Source of the DNA: Xylophilus sp. Leaf220
GTDB lineage: Bacteria; Pseudomonadota; Gammaproteobacteria; Burkholderiales; Burkholderiaceae_C
Reading direction: 5' to 3'
DNA: 64,000 nucleotides
NCBI RefSeq assembly: GCF_001421705.1
Contig: NZ_LMKO01000012.1
Coordinates: 2,547-66,546 of the forward strand
Shown: positions 35,023 through 44,860 of the stretch, piece after piece
Numbering within the stretch: the stretch's first letter is position 1
Layout of the letters: the number at the start of each line of letters is the position of its first letter
The notes under the pieces: model-generated
What the model saw: only the letters and a program-made list of their open reading frames with translations
Told to the model about the DNA's origin: nothing
Databases searched by the model: none
Program-made: the position numbers and the translations under genes

Positions 35023-37574
35023 GCATTTGCCCCAGGGTCTCGTGTTGTTGCGGTCGAAAGCGCGGCGGCTTCTGCGGGTTGCGCCAGGGGAATCCAGAAA
35101 GAAAAGCGACAACCCGTAACGTCCGAACCATTGTAGATGTTCTCCGCCAGCATCCTTCCCTGGTGCGATTCGACGATGCTGCGGCAGAGGTTGAGGCCGA
35201 TGCCCATCCCTTCGGCCTTGGTCGAGAAGAAGGCCTCGTAGAGCCGCTCCAGCACCTCGGGCGCCAGGCCCTGGCCCGAATCGAGCACCGCGAATTCGAT
35301 CGTGTCCTGGTTCTCGATGCGCTTGGGCACCACCCGCAGTTCCACGGCGCGGCGGCCTGGCGGCCGCTGGGCCGAGTCGATCGACTCGGCTGCGTTGCGC
35401 ATCAGGTTGACCAGCACCTGCTCGATCAGGATCGGGTCGACCATCAGCGCCGGCAGCCGCGCGGCCACGTAGTGCGACAGCCGCACGTTGCGCCGGCGCA
35501 GTTCAATCTCGGCCAACTCCACCGCCTCGGTCACCATCTCCTGCACATCGGAGGGCGAGCGGTTGGGCTCGCTCTTCTTCACGAAGGCGCGGATGCGCTG
35601 GATGATCTGGCCGGCGCGTTGCGCCTGGCGCGAGGTCTTCTCCAGCGCGCCGAGCAGCGCCTCTTCGGAGATGTTGCCTTCGCGGATTCGCGAGAGCATG
35701 CCGCTGCAGTAGTTGTTGATCGCGGTCAGCGGCTGGTTGAGCTCGTGCGCCACGCTCGACGCCATCTCGCCCATGGTGATCAGCCGGCTGATCGACTGGG
35801 CCCGCTCGGCCTGCTGGGCCCCTTGCTCCTCGGCCTGGCGGCGCGGGGTGATGTCGGTGGCGATCACCATCTGCGCCAGGCGGCCGTCGGTCCAGTTGAG
35901 GTAGCGCGACCGCACCTCCAGCCACTTGGAGAGTTCGGGCACGAAGATTTCGGCGTTCTCGGCCTGCGCGTCGGTGAGCGTCTCGGTCGGCAGGCCGGCC
36001 AATCCGTCGACGTCGTCGAGCGTCTGCTCCTGGTCGTTGCGCGGCACGGTGCCGGCCTGGGCCACCAGCTGCAGGTGCCCGCCGGTCTCGGAGCCGAACC
36101 ACTGGCGGTAGAGCTTGTTGGCGAAGAGCAGCTCCTGGCTGCCGAGCGGCGCCACCGACACCGACGCGTCGAGCGCTTCCAGCACCACGGTGAAGCGCTC
36201 GTGCGAGGCCGAGAGCTGGCCGCGGATCCGGTTGGGCTCGGTGATGTCGGTCATCGAGGTCATCCAGCCGGTCTGCTGTCCGCGCGGATCGATCAGCGGC
36301 GAAACGTACAGCCGCGCGTCGAAGATGCCGCCGCGCTTGCGCTTGACCCGCACCTGGAAGCCGCCGGGGATGTGGTGCCCGCTCAGTTCGTCGCGCAGCC
36401 GCGCCGCCAGGATGTGGTGGTCCTCCGGCGGCCAGTAGGAGTAGGGCGGGCGCTGGCCGACCAGCTCGCTCTCGCTCCAGCCGGTCATCTGGCAGAAGGC
36501 GGCGTTGACGTAGGTGATGCGGCTGTCCATGTCGAGCGCCCGCATGCCGATCAGCATCGAGTTCTCCATGGCGCGGCGGAAGTTGGTCTCGGCCACCAGC
36601 GCTTCCTGCGCCTGCACCCGGCGCCGGGTGTGGCGCCAGGTGGCGATCAGCATCCAGGCGGTCATCGCGCTCAGGGTGCTCACCAGCCAGAAGAAGCCGC
36701 TGCCCACCACGCCCAGCGACGCGCGGTAGGCCTCGGCCTTGATTACCAGCCCGTTGCCCACCGGCGATACCGGCACCTCGTAGCTGATCGAGCGCGACGA
36801 CCACGGCACCAGCCGCTTGGCGCCTTCGCGCGGCTGCAGCGCCACGCCGGCGAGCAGCCGGTTGCTGCCGTCGCGCAGCGAGACCGCATAGCGCGCCAGC
36901 ACCTCGGTCGGCGCGCCGTAGCGCAGCAGTCCGTCGATCGAGTACTCGCCCAGCACCACCCCGGCGAAGTGGCCCTGGATCGTCAGTGGGATCTGCAGCT
37001 GCAGCAGGCTCGACACCGTCTCGCCGCCCGCCGGCTGCGAGTACACCGGCTGCTGCAGGTCGCGCGCCAGGCCGAAGACGCCCTCGGTCTCGCCGCCGGG
37101 CTTGAGCGTCTCGCCGACGATGCGCAACTGCGCGTCGGGCAGGCTGGGCGCCGCATGGCTCGCCTGCACCCGGCGGCGCTCGTCGATCCAGGTGAGCGCC
37201 TGCATCTCGGGGAACTGGCTGATCAGGGATTCGGCGCGGCTGGTGAACTCCTGCCGGTCCACCTCGCCGTTGGAGATGTCGCGCGCGATGCGCATCAGCT
37301 GCTCCTGCCGCTCCAGGAGGCGCAGCCGCACCCGCTGCTGGGTGTACTCCACATCGCGCCGCACCGCCTCGTGCTCGCGGTCGATCTCCTCGGCGCGCAG
37401 GTACCAGAAGGCCGAGACGATCGCCGCCAGGAACAGCACCACCGCCGCCATCGGCGCCAGCATCGCGAAGCGGTCCTGCCGGGTCGGCGACTGGCGGCGC
37501 CACCAGAGGCGCCACAGGGCGACGATGCGGGAAACCCGTCCGACGGGCAGTCGGGAAGCGCTGAGATAGGGCAT
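35019..37574 (-). CDS. Membrane PAS sensor histidine kinase
   Basis: Sensor kinase of 851 residues. TM1 (38-60) and a second TM near 295-317 flank a periplasmic sensing region of about 230 residues. Two PAS-like domains follow; the first contains 'VNAAFCQMTGWSESELVG' and 'GWMTSMTDITEPNRIRGQL'. The HisKA box is 'GEMASSVAHELNQPLTAINNY' with H610. The HATPase part ends with 'LDSGQGLAPEVLERLYEAFFSTK' and 'GMGIGLNLCRSIVESH'. The layout resembles DctB/FixL-type kinases. The ATG at 37572-37574 was chosen because the open frame upstream runs into the divergent promoter region. The signal is unknown. Confidence 0.9.
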   Translation of the reverse strand: MPYLSASRLPVGRVSRIVALWRLWWRRQSPTRQDRFAMLAPMAAVVLFLAAIVSAFWYLRAEEIDREHEAVRRDVEYTQQRVRLRLLERQEQLMRIARDISNGEVDRQEFTSRAESLISQFPEMQALTWIDERRRVQASHAAPSLPDAQLRIVGETLKPGGETEGVFGLARDLQQPVYSQPAGGETVSSLLQLQIPLTIQGHFAGVVLGEYSIDGLLRYGAPTEVLARYAVSLRDGSNRLLAGVALQPREGAKRLVPWSSRSISYEVPVSPVGNGLVIKAEAYRASLGVVGSGFFWLVSTLSAMTAWMLIATWRHTRRRVQAQEALVAETNFRRAMENSMLIGMRALDMDSRITYVNAAFCQMTGWSESELVGQRPPYSYWPPEDHHILAARLRDELSGHHIPGGFQVRVKRKRGGIFDARLYVSPLIDPRGQQTGWMTSMTDITEPNRIRGQLSASHERFTVVLEALDASVSVAPLGSQELLFANKLYRQWFGSETGGHLQLVAQAGTVPRNDQEQTLDDVDGLAGLPTETLTDAQAENAEIFVPELSKWLEVRSRYLNWTDGRLAQMVIATDITPRRQAEEQGAQQAERAQSISRLITMGEMASSVAHELNQPLTAINNYCSGMLSRIREGNISEEALLGALEKTSRQAQRAGQIIQRIRAFVKKSEPNRSPSDVQEMVTEAVELAEIELRRRNVRLSHYVAARLPALMVDPILIEQVLVNLMRNAAESIDSAQRPPGRRAVELRVVPKRIENQDTIEFAVLDSGQGLAPEVLERLYEAFFSTKAEGMGIGLNLCRSIVESHQGRMLAENIYNGSDVTGCRFSFWIPLAQPAEAAALSTATTRDPGANA

Positions 37575-37629
37575 GCCGCAAGTGTAGGCGGCCCCTCGAC
37601 AGCCCATGTGCGGTCGCAGCAATTTACCG

Positions 37630-37664
37630 CCATATGAAACGGCATGACACCATTTGAAATGCGG
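37630..37664. promoter_or_regulatory. Candidate operator between the sensor kinase and aceE genes
   Basis: Near-direct repeats CCATATGAAAC (37630-37640) and CCATTTGAAAT (37650-37660) start 20 bases apart, about two helical turns. The second contains the small palindrome CATTT-G-AAATG (37651-37661). They lie in the 153-base gap from which the kinase/regulator operon and aceE are transcribed in opposite directions, so a regulator bound here could affect both. Confidence 0.45.
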
Positions 37665-37727
37665 TCGAAATATGCGAAACTTGACCGGCTCAACCGAGCC
37701 CCGGCCCCCCCAACGGAGACACAAGCC

Positions 37728-40445
37728 ATGTCAGCCCTACCCGACGACCAGTCCGGCGCCGCCGCGCGCGATCCCCAAGATTCCGACCGCCAGGAAACAC
37801 GCGAATGGACCGATGCGCTGGCCGCCGTCATCGAGTCGGAAGGCCCCGAGCGCGCTCACTTCCTGCTGGAGCAGTTGCTGGAAACCGCGCGCCAGAACAG
37901 CATCGACATGCCGTTCTCGGCCAACACCGGCTACGTCAACACGATCGAGCCCGACCAGGAAGCCCGCACCCCCGGCAACAACGACATCGAAGAACGCCTG
38001 CGCGCCTACATGCGCTGGAACGCGATGGCGATGGTGGTCAAGGCCAACCGCCTGCACCCTGCCGACGGCGGCGACCTGGGCGGCCACATCTCTTCCTTCG
38101 CATCGCTCGCGACCATGTTCGGCGCGGGCTTCAACCACTTCTGGCACGCCGAGAGCGAAGGCCACGGCGGCGACCTGCTCTACATCCAGGGCCACAGCTC
38201 GCCCGGCATCTACGCCCGCGCCTTCATGGAAGGCCGGCTGACCGAGGAGCAACTGCTCAACTTCCGCCAGGAAGTGGCCGGCAAGGGCCTCTCGAGCTAC
38301 CCGCATCCGAAGCTGATGCCCGAGTTCTGGCAGTTCCCCACGGTGTCGATGGGCCTCGGCCCGCTGATGGCGATCTACCAGGCGCGCTTCCTCAAGTACC
38401 TGCATGCCCGCGGCATCGCCGACACCGCCAACCGCAAGGTCTGGGCGTTCCTCGGTGACGGCGAGATGGACGAGGTCGAGTCCCTCGGCGCGATCGGCGT
38501 GGCCGCCCGCGAGAAGCTCGACAACCTGATCTTCGTCGTCAACTGCAACCTGCAGCGGCTCGACGGACCGGTGCGCGGCAACGGCAAGATCATCCAGGAG
38601 TTGGAAGGCGAATTCCGCGGCGCGGGCTGGAACGTCATCAAGCTGATCTGGGGCAGCTACTGGGATCCGCTGCTGGCGCGCGACAAGGACGGCGCGCTGA
38701 AGAAGATCATGATGGACACGCTCGACGGCGACTACCAGGCGATGAAGGCCAACGACGGCGCCTTCGTCCGCAAGAACTTCTTCGGCCGCGACCCGAAGAC
38801 GCTCGAGATGGTCTCGCACATGAGCGACGAGGACATCTGGCGCCTGCAGCGCGGCGGCCACGATCCGCAGAAGGTCTACGCCGCCTACGACGCGGCCGTC
38901 AAGCACAAGGGCCAGCCCACCATCCTGCTGATCAAGACCGTCAAGGGCTTCGGCATGGGCAAGGCCGGCGAGGGCAAGAACACCGCCCACCAGGCCAAGA
39001 AGCTGATAGACGAGGACGTCAAGACCTTCCGCGACCGCTTCAACATCCCGATCCCGGACGACCAGCTGGCCGACATTCCGTTCTACAAGCCGGCCGACAA
39101 CACGCCCGAGATGCAGTACCTGCACGCCCGCCGCAAGGCGCTCGGCGGCTACCTGCCGCACCGCCGCGTCAAGGCGGACGAGCAGATCCCGGTGCCGCCG
39201 CTCGACACCTTCAAGGCCGTGCTGGAGCCGACCGCCGAAGGCCGCGAGATCTCCACCACCCAGGCCTACGTGCGCTTCCTGACGACCCTGCTGCGCGACA
39301 AGGAGCTGGGCCCCCGCGCGGTGCCGATCCTGGTCGACGAGGCGCGCACCTTCGGCATGGAAGGCCTGTTCCGCCAGATCGGCATCTACAGCCAGGACGG
39401 GCAGAAGTACACCCCGCAGGACCGCGACCAGGTCTCCTACTACAAGGAAGACAAGGGCGGCCAGATCCTGCAGGAAGGCATCAACGAAGCCGGCGGCATG
39501 GCCAGCTGGATCGCCGCCGCCACCTCGTACAGCACCAACAACCGCATCATGGTGCCGTTCTACGTGTACTACTCGATGTTCGGCTTCCAGCGCATCGGCG
39601 ACCTGGCCTGGGCGGCCGGCGACATGCAGGCGCGCGGCTTCCTGCTGGGCGGCACCTCGGGCCGCACCACGCTAAACGGCGAAGGCCTGCAGCACGAAGA
39701 CGGCCACAGCCACATCCTGGCCGGCACGATCCCCAACTGCGTGAGCTACGACCCGACCTTCGCCCACGAAGTGGCGGTGATCCTGCACCATGGCCTGGTG
39801 CGGATGGTGGAGAAGCAGGAGAACATCTACTTCTACATCACCCTGCTCAACGAGAACTACGCGATGCCCGGCATCCAGCAGGGCACCGAAGAGCAGATCA
39901 TCAAGGGCATGTACCTGCTGGCGCCGAGCAAGCAGGCCCAGGGCGCCAAGGTGCAGCTGCTGGGCTCCGGCACCATCCTGCGCGAAAGCCTGGCGGCGCA
40001 GGAACTGCTGGCCGCCGACTGGGGCGTCTCGGCCGACGTCTGGAGCTGCCCGAGCTTCAACGAACTGGCCCGCGACGGCCAGGACGCCGACCGCTGGAAC
40101 CTGCTGCACCCGACCGATGCGCCGCGCGCCTCCTTCGTCGAGCAGCAGCTCGGCAAGAGCGAAGGCCCGGTGGTCGCCTCGACCGACTACATGAAGGCCT
40201 ACGCCGAGCAGATCCGTCCGTTCGTGCCGAAGGGCCGCACCTACCGGGTGCTGGGCACCGACGGCTACGGCCGCAGCGATTTCCGCAGCGAGCTGCGCAA
40301 GCACTTCGAGATCGACCGCCACTACATCGTGGTCGCCGCGCTGAAGGCGCTGGCTGACGACGGCAAGGCCAAGCCGGCGCAGGTCGCCGAGGCGATCAAG
40401 AAGTACGGCATCGACGCCGACAAGACCAACCCGCTCTACGCATAA
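37728..40445 (+). CDS. aceE: Pyruvate dehydrogenase E1 component, homodimeric type
   Basis: Thiamine-diphosphate decarboxylase of 905 residues, the first enzyme of the pyruvate dehydrogenase complex. The N-terminal half has '[21 protein letters not shown]' and the ThDP/Mg motif around '[15 protein letters not shown]'; the C-terminal half ends with the regulatory domain ('[17 protein letters not shown]'). I chose the ATG at 37728, preceded by GGAG (37715-37718). The upstream 28 in-frame residues read through the promoter region and are unlikely. It is the first gene of aceE-aceF-lpdA. Confidence 0.96.
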   Translation: MSALPDDQSGAAARDPQDSDRQETREWTDALAAVIESEGPERAHFLLEQLLETARQNSIDMPFSANTGYVNTIEPDQEARTPGNNDIEERLRAYMRWNAMAMVVKANRLHPADGGDLGGHISSFASLATMFGAGFNHFWHAESEGHGGDLLYIQGHSSPGIYARAFMEGRLTEEQLLNFRQEVAGKGLSSYPHPKLMPEFWQFPTVSMGLGPLMAIYQARFLKYLHARGIADTANRKVWAFLGDGEMDEVESLGAIGVAAREKLDNLIFVVNCNLQRLDGPVRGNGKIIQELEGEFRGAGWNVIKLIWGSYWDPLLARDKDGALKKIMMDTLDGDYQAMKANDGAFVRKNFFGRDPKTLEMVSHMSDEDIWRLQRGGHDPQKVYAAYDAAVKHKGQPTILLIKTVKGFGMGKAGEGKNTAHQAKKLIDEDVKTFRDRFNIPIPDDQLADIPFYKPADNTPEMQYLHARRKALGGYLPHRRVKADEQIPVPPLDTFKAVLEPTAEGREISTTQAYVRFLTTLLRDKELGPRAVPILVDEARTFGMEGLFRQIGIYSQDGQKYTPQDRDQVSYYKEDKGGQILQEGINEAGGMASWIAAATSYSTNNRIMVPFYVYYSMFGFQRIGDLAWAAGDMQARGFLLGGTSGRTTLNGEGLQHEDGHSHILAGTIPNCVSYDPTFAHEVAVILHHGLVRMVEKQENIYFYITLLNENYAMPGIQQGTEEQIIKGMYLLAPSKQAQGAKVQLLGSGTILRESLAAQELLAADWGVSADVWSCPSFNELARDGQDADRWNLLHPTDAPRASFVEQQLGKSEGPVVASTDYMKAYAEQIRPFVPKGRTYRVLGTDGYGRSDFRSELRKHFEIDRHYIVVAALKALADDGKAKPAQVAEAIKKYGIDADKTNPLYA

Positions 40446-40462
40446 AGCCGGAGACATTCACG

Positions 40463-42163
40463 ATGGCACAAGTAGAAATCAAGGTTCCCGACATCGGCGA
40501 CTTCGACGAAGTGGCGGTGATCGAGGTGCTGGTCAAGGTGGGCGACACGGTCAAGGCCGAGCAGTCGCTGATCACCGTCGAGTCCGACAAGGCGTCGATG
40601 GAGATCCCGTCGTCCGCCGCCGGCACCGTCAAGGAGCTGAAGGTCGGCATGGGCGACAAGGTCAAGGAGGGCTCGGTGGTGCTGGTGCTCGAGAGCGAAG
40701 GCGAAGCCGCATCCCCCGCACCGGCGAAATCCGAAGAAAAAGCCGCGCCAGCCGAAGCGCAGGGCCGGCCTGATGCTACTAAATCGGTAGCAAGCGCACC
40801 GGCGGCAGGCCCGGCGCCCGCACCGGCCGCCTCCGGCCCGGTCGAGGTCAAGGTGCCCGATATCGGCGACTTCAAGGACGTCTCGGTGATCGAGATCCTG
40901 GTCAAGCCCGGCGACACGATCGCGGCCGACCAGTCGCTGGTCACCGTCGAATCGGACAAGGCCTCGATGGAGATCCCGTCGTCGGCCGCCGGCGTGCTCA
41001 AGGAGTTGAAGGTCAAGGTCGGCGACGTGGTCAACATCGGCGACCTGCTCGCGGTGCTGGAAGGCAGCGCGGCCGCCGCACCGGCACCCGCCGCCGGCCC
41101 GGCGCCCGCTCCGGCCGCCAGTGCCGCCGCCCCTGCGGCAGCGCCCGCGGCGCTCGCCAGCCAGCCGGTCGAGCGCACCGACCCGACCGCCGCGCTGCCC
41201 GCGCACCAGCCGTCGGCCCCCACCGGCAAGCTGCCGCACGCGTCGCCCTCGGTCCGCAAGTTCGCCCGCGAACTGGGCGTGCCGCTCGACGAGGTCAAGG
41301 GCAGCGGCGCCAAGGGCCGCATCACCCAGGAAGACGTGCAGAAGTTCACCCAGGCGGTGATGTCGGGTGCCGCGTCCACCAAGGCGGCAGGCGCCAAGCC
41401 GGCGGCCGCCGGTGGCGGCGACGGTGCCGCGCTGGGCCTGATCCCCTGGCCGAAGGTCGATTTCGCCAAGTTCGGCGCGGTCGAGCGCAAGGAGCTGTCG
41501 CGGATCAAGAAGCTCAGCGGCGCCAACCTGCACCGCAACTGGGTGATGATCCCGCACGTCACCAACAACGACGAGGCCGACATCACCGAGCTGGAAGCCT
41601 TCCGTGTGGCGACCAACAAGGAGAACGAGAAGTCGGGCGTCAAGGTGACGATGCTGGCCTTCGTGATCAAGGCGGTCGTCGCGGCGCTGAAGAAATTCCC
41701 CGAGTTCAATGCCAGCCTGGACGGCGACACCCTGGTCTACAAGCAGTACTTCCACGTCGGCTTCGCGGCCGACACGCCCAACGGGCTGGTCGTGCCGGTG
41801 TTGAAGGATGCCGACAAGAAGGGCATCCTGCAGATCAGCCAGGAGATGGGCGAGCTGGCCAAGAAGGCCCGCGACGGCAAGCTGGGCGGCGGCGACATGC
41901 AGGGCGGCTGCTTCTCGATCAGCTCGCTGGGCGGCATCGGCGGCACCCACTTCACCCCCATCATCAACGCGCCCGAAGTGGCGATCCTGGGCTTGTCGAA
42001 GGGCCAGACGAAGCCGGTCTGGGACGGCAAGCAGTTCGTGCCGCGCTTGGTGCTGCCGCTGTCGCTCTCCTATGACCACCGGGTGATCGACGGCGCTTCC
42101 GCCGCGCGCTTCAACGCGTTCCTGGGCCAGGTGCTGGCCGACTTCCGCCGGGTGCTGCTATGA
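40463..42163 (+). CDS. aceF: Pyruvate dehydrogenase E2, dihydrolipoamide acetyltransferase
   Basis: Core subunit of 566 residues that moves acetyl groups from lipoate to CoA. Two lipoyl domains (about 3-75 and 130-205) carry lipoyl lysines K43 and K166 in identical '[15 protein letters not shown]' contexts. Ala/Pro-rich linkers follow each, then the E1/E3-binding domain (about 259-295, '[11 protein letters not shown]'), and the catalytic domain with H539 and D543 in 'SYDHRVIDG'. One copy of the dispersed palindrome sits in the first linker. It starts 17 bases after aceE with its own GGAG site and overlaps lpdA by four bases. Confidence 0.96.
   Translation: MAQVEIKVPDIGDFDEVAVIEVLVKVGDTVKAEQSLITVESDKASMEIPSSAAGTVKELKVGMGDKVKEGSVVLVLESEGEAASPAPAKSEEKAAPAEAQGRPDATKSVASAPAAGPAPAPAASGPVEVKVPDIGDFKDVSVIEILVKPGDTIAADQSLVTVESDKASMEIPSSAAGVLKELKVKVGDVVNIGDLLAVLEGSAAAAPAPAAGPAPAPAASAAAPAAAPAALASQPVERTDPTAALPAHQPSAPTGKLPHASPSVRKFARELGVPLDEVKGSGAKGRITQEDVQKFTQAVMSGAASTKAAGAKPAAAGGGDGAALGLIPWPKVDFAKFGAVERKELSRIKKLSGANLHRNWVMIPHVTNNDEADITELEAFRVATNKENEKSGVKVTMLAFVIKAVVAALKKFPEFNASLDGDTLVYKQYFHVGFAADTPNGLVVPVLKDADKKGILQISQEMGELAKKARDGKLGGGDMQGGCFSISSLGGIGGTHFTPIINAPEVAILGLSKGQTKPVWDGKQFVPRLVLPLSLSYDHRVIDGASAARFNAFLGQVLADFRRVLL
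40775..40791 (+). repeat. Dispersed palindrome inside aceF
   Basis: GCTAC, seven-base spacer TAAATCG, GTAGC (perfect five-base arms), followed by AAGCGC. It encodes A-T-K-S-V-A in the Ala/Pro linker between the two lipoyl domains. Confidence 0.85.
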
Positions 42164-44022
42164 GCCGGATCGACGTCAAGGTTCCCGATATCGGCGACTT
42201 CGCCGAAGTGGCGGTGATCGAGGTGCTGGTGAAGCCCGGCGACACGGTCAAGCCCGAGCAGTCGCTGGTCACCGTCGAGTCCGACAAGGCCTCGATGGAG
42301 ATCCCGTCCTCGCACGGCGGCGTGGTCCAGGAGGTGAAGGTGAAGGTCGGCGACAAGGTGGCCGAAGGCTCGGTGCTGATCAGCATCGAGGCGGAAGCAG
42401 GCGCCGCGGCGCCTGCCGCCGGCCCTGCGCCGGCACCGGCAGCCGCCGCTCCGGCGGCCGCCCCCGCGCCCGCAGCCGAGAAATCCGAGCCGAAAGTGCC
42501 TGCAGCCGGCGCGGATAGCCGACCAGCTGCTACCAAAAACGTAGCGAAGGCATCCGACATCGCCGACGCCGACTACGACGTCGTCGTGATCGGCGGCGGC
42601 CCCGGCGGCTACTCGGCGGCGTTCCGCGCGGCCGACCTGGGGCTGAAGGTCGCGATGGTCGAGCGCTACCAGACCCTCGGCGGCGTCTGCCTCAACGTGG
42701 GCTGCATCCCGTCGAAGGCGCTGCTGCACGTGGCGGCCGTCATGGACGAGGTGAAGCACTTCGCCGACCTGGGCGTGTCGTACGGCGAGCCGTCGCTCGA
42801 CATCGGCAAGCTGCGCACCCACAAGGAGAAGGTCATCGGCAAGCTGACCGGCGGCCTGGCGGCGATGGCCAAGATGCGCAAGGTGACGGTGCTGCGCGGC
42901 CTGGCCACGTTCACCGGCGCCCACGCGCTGGAGGTGGCCGAGACCGGCGGCGCGGCGCAGGAAAAAACCGGCAAGACGCAGGCGGTGAAGTTCCGCCGCG
43001 CGATCATCGCGGCCGGCTCGCAGGCGGTGCGCCTGCCGTTCCTGCCCGACGATCCGCGGGTGGTCGATTCCACCGGCGCACTGGCGCTGCAGTCGGTGCC
43101 CAAGCGGATGCTGATCGTCGGCGGCGGCATCATCGGCCTGGAAATGGGCACGGTGTACTCCAGCCTGGGCGCGCGGCTCGACGTGGTCGAGATGCTCGAC
43201 GGCCTGATGCAGGGCGCCGACCGCGACCTGGTGAAGGTCTGGCAGAAGATGAATGCGCCGCGCTTCGACAACATCATGCTCAAGACCAAGACGGTGGGCG
43301 CCAAGGCCACCGAGGCGGGCATCGAGGTGACGTTCGAAGGCGAGGGCGCACCTTCGGCGCCGCAGGTCTACGACCTAGTGCTGCAGGCCGTCGGCCGCAC
43401 GCCCAACGGTGGCAAGGTGGGCGCCGACAAGGCGGGCGTGAAGGTGACGGACCGCGGCTTCATCGACGTCGACATCCAGATGCGGACCAACGTGCCGCAC
43501 ATCTTCGCCATCGGCGACCTGGTCGGCCAGCCGATGCTGGCCCACAAGGCGGTGCACGAGGGCCATGTGGCGGCGGAAGTCATCGCCGGCGAGCTGCAGG
43601 GCGACGAGAAGCTGGCCAGCGCCGCCTTCAACGCCCGGGTGATCCCGAGCGTGGCCTACACCGACCCCGAGGTGGCATGGGTCGGCATCACCGAGGACCA
43701 GGCCAAGGCCCAGGGCCTCAAGGTGGAGAAGGGCCTGTTCCCGTGGAACGCCTCGGGCCGCGCCATCGCCAACGGCCGCGACGAGGGCTTCACCAAGCTG
43801 CTGTTCGACGCCGAGACCCACCGCATCGTCGGCGGCGGCATCGTCGGCACCCATGCGGGCGACATGATCGGCGAGATCGCCCTGGCCATCGAGATGGGCG
43901 CCGACGCGGTGGACATCGGCAAGACGATCCACCCGCACCCGACGCTGGGCGAGACCATCGGCCTGGCGGCCGAGGTGGCGCACGGCAGCTGCACCGACGT
44001 GCCGCCGGCGCGCAAGCGCTGA
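42160..44022 (+). CDS. lpdA: Dihydrolipoyl dehydrogenase with N-terminal lipoyl domain (E3)
   Basis: Flavoprotein of 620 residues that reoxidises dihydrolipoate with NAD+. An N-terminal lipoyl domain (about 1-80, K43 in '[12 protein letters not shown]') and an Ala/Pro linker precede the E3 body. FAD motif '[16 protein letters not shown]' is near 143-158, the redox disulfide is C177 and C182 in '[13 protein letters not shown]', and the active-site histidine pair is H591/H593 ('HPHPTLGE'). Lipoyl-fused E3 is common in betaproteobacterial PDH operons. A copy of the dispersed palindrome lies in the linker. The start overlaps the aceF stop (ATGA). A strong bidirectional terminator follows. Confidence 0.96.
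   Translation: MSRIDVKVPDIGDFAEVAVIEVLVKPGDTVKPEQSLVTVESDKASMEIPSSHGGVVQEVKVKVGDKVAEGSVLISIEAEAGAAAPAAGPAPAPAAAAPAAAPAPAAEKSEPKVPAAGADSRPAATKNVAKASDIADADYDVVVIGGGPGGYSAAFRAADLGLKVAMVERYQTLGGVCLNVGCIPSKALLHVAAVMDEVKHFADLGVSYGEPSLDIGKLRTHKEKVIGKLTGGLAAMAKMRKVTVLRGLATFTGAHALEVAETGGAAQEKTGKTQAVKFRRAIIAAGSQAVRLPFLPDDPRVVDSTGALALQSVPKRMLIVGGGIIGLEMGTVYSSLGARLDVVEMLDGLMQGADRDLVKVWQKMNAPRFDNIMLKTKTVGAKATEAGIEVTFEGEGAPSAPQVYDLVLQAVGRTPNGGKVGADKAGVKVTDRGFIDVDIQMRTNVPHIFAIGDLVGQPMLAHKAVHEGHVAAEVIAGELQGDEKLASAAFNARVIPSVAYTDPEVAWVGITEDQAKAQGLKVEKGLFPWNASGRAIANGRDEGFTKLLFDAETHRIVGGGIVGTHAGDMIGEIALAIEMGADAVDIGKTIHPHPTLGETIGLAAEVAHGSCTDVPPARKR
42529..42545 (+). repeat. Dispersed palindrome inside lpdA
   Basis: GCTAC, seven-base spacer CAAAAAC, GTAGC (perfect arms). 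It encodes A-T-K-N-V-A at the end of the linker between the lipoyl domain and the FAD domain. Confidence 0.82.
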
Positions 44023-44096
44023 CGGGGCCCGCCAGGCGTCTTCCGGACGCCTGGCGGGTCATCGCGACGGGCCCGGGGGTCCGGTCCCTGTAAGTA

Positions 44097-44135
44097 CCAA
44101 GCAAAACGCCCTGCAGTGCAGGGCGTTTTGCTTGG
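44097..44135. terminator. Bidirectional terminator between lpdA and the NlpC/P60 gene
   Basis: Perfect 19-base inverted repeat (44097-44115 with 44117-44135) around a single central base. The TTTTGC/GCAAAA portions provide T-rich flanks on both strands. It lies between convergent genes and probably ends both transcripts. Confidence 0.85.
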
Positions 44136-44171
44136 GGGTAGTCGCGCCGCGAAGGGCTCGCGGCCGGCCGG

Positions 44172-44708
44172 TCAGTCGGCTCCGGTGTCCTGCACCACGC
44201 GGCGGGCGCCGGTGAAGCGGGTCTTCCAGTAGCGGATGTCCATGTCCTCGACCCGCACTTCGGCGCCGGGCTTGGGGGCGTGGATGAACTTGTTCTCGCC
44301 GACGTACATGCCGACATGGCTGAACGCGCTGCGCATGGTCTTGAAGAACACCAGGTCGCCGGGCTTGAGTTCCTTGCGGTCGATCTTCTCGGTGGCGGCG
44401 GCCTGCTCGTCGGCACGGCGGGGGAGCAGCAGGCCGACGGTCTGGCCGTAGATGGCACGGACGAAGCCGCTGCAGTCGAAGCCCGATTCGGCACTGTTGC
44501 CGCCCCGGCGGTACGGCACGCCCAGGAAGCCCATGGCGCTCATCACGACTTCGGAGGTCTGGCTCTTGATCGACTGCCGCACATGTTCGACATGCGACAA
44601 CAGGCCGCGATCGGCCAGAAGTGCGTCCATGTCGTCCGTTTTGTGGGAGGGTGCTGCGTAGGAGGCCGACGCGGCGGTGAGTAGGAGGACGCACAGGACT
44701 CTGGACAT
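44172..44708 (-). CDS. NlpC/P60 (C40) cell-wall endopeptidase
   Basis: Exported cysteine peptidase of 178 residues; family members cut peptidoglycan stem peptides. A signal peptide (1-19) precedes the domain. The catalytic triad is visible: C79 in 'GFDCSGFVRAIYG', H131 in 'SHVGMYVG', and H143 in 'FIHAPKPG'. The region 'YRRGGNSAESG' before the cysteine is conserved. It is a single-domain enzyme without cell-wall-binding repeats, like Spr/MepS but without a lipobox. It is divergent from the sugar dehydrogenase gene. Confidence 0.92.
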   Translation of the reverse strand: MSRVLCVLLLTAASASYAAPSHKTDDMDALLADRGLLSHVEHVRQSIKSQTSEVVMSAMGFLGVPYRRGGNSAESGFDCSGFVRAIYGQTVGLLLPRRADEQAAATEKIDRKELKPGDLVFFKTMRSAFSHVGMYVGENKFIHAPKPGAEVRVEDMDIRYWKTRFTGARRVVQDTGAD

Positions 44709-44860
44709 GGACGCGGAGATTAAAGGGGCATTGCGCCAGCGTCAAGCGCGGTTACATTCTCTAAGTGCTTGATTTTTAAGCAGAAGTACCATGTCCTCCT
44801 CGACAGGGTGCCCTTGTCGCCCTCTTGCCGTTCGGTTGGCACGCCAAATAAAGGATCGAA

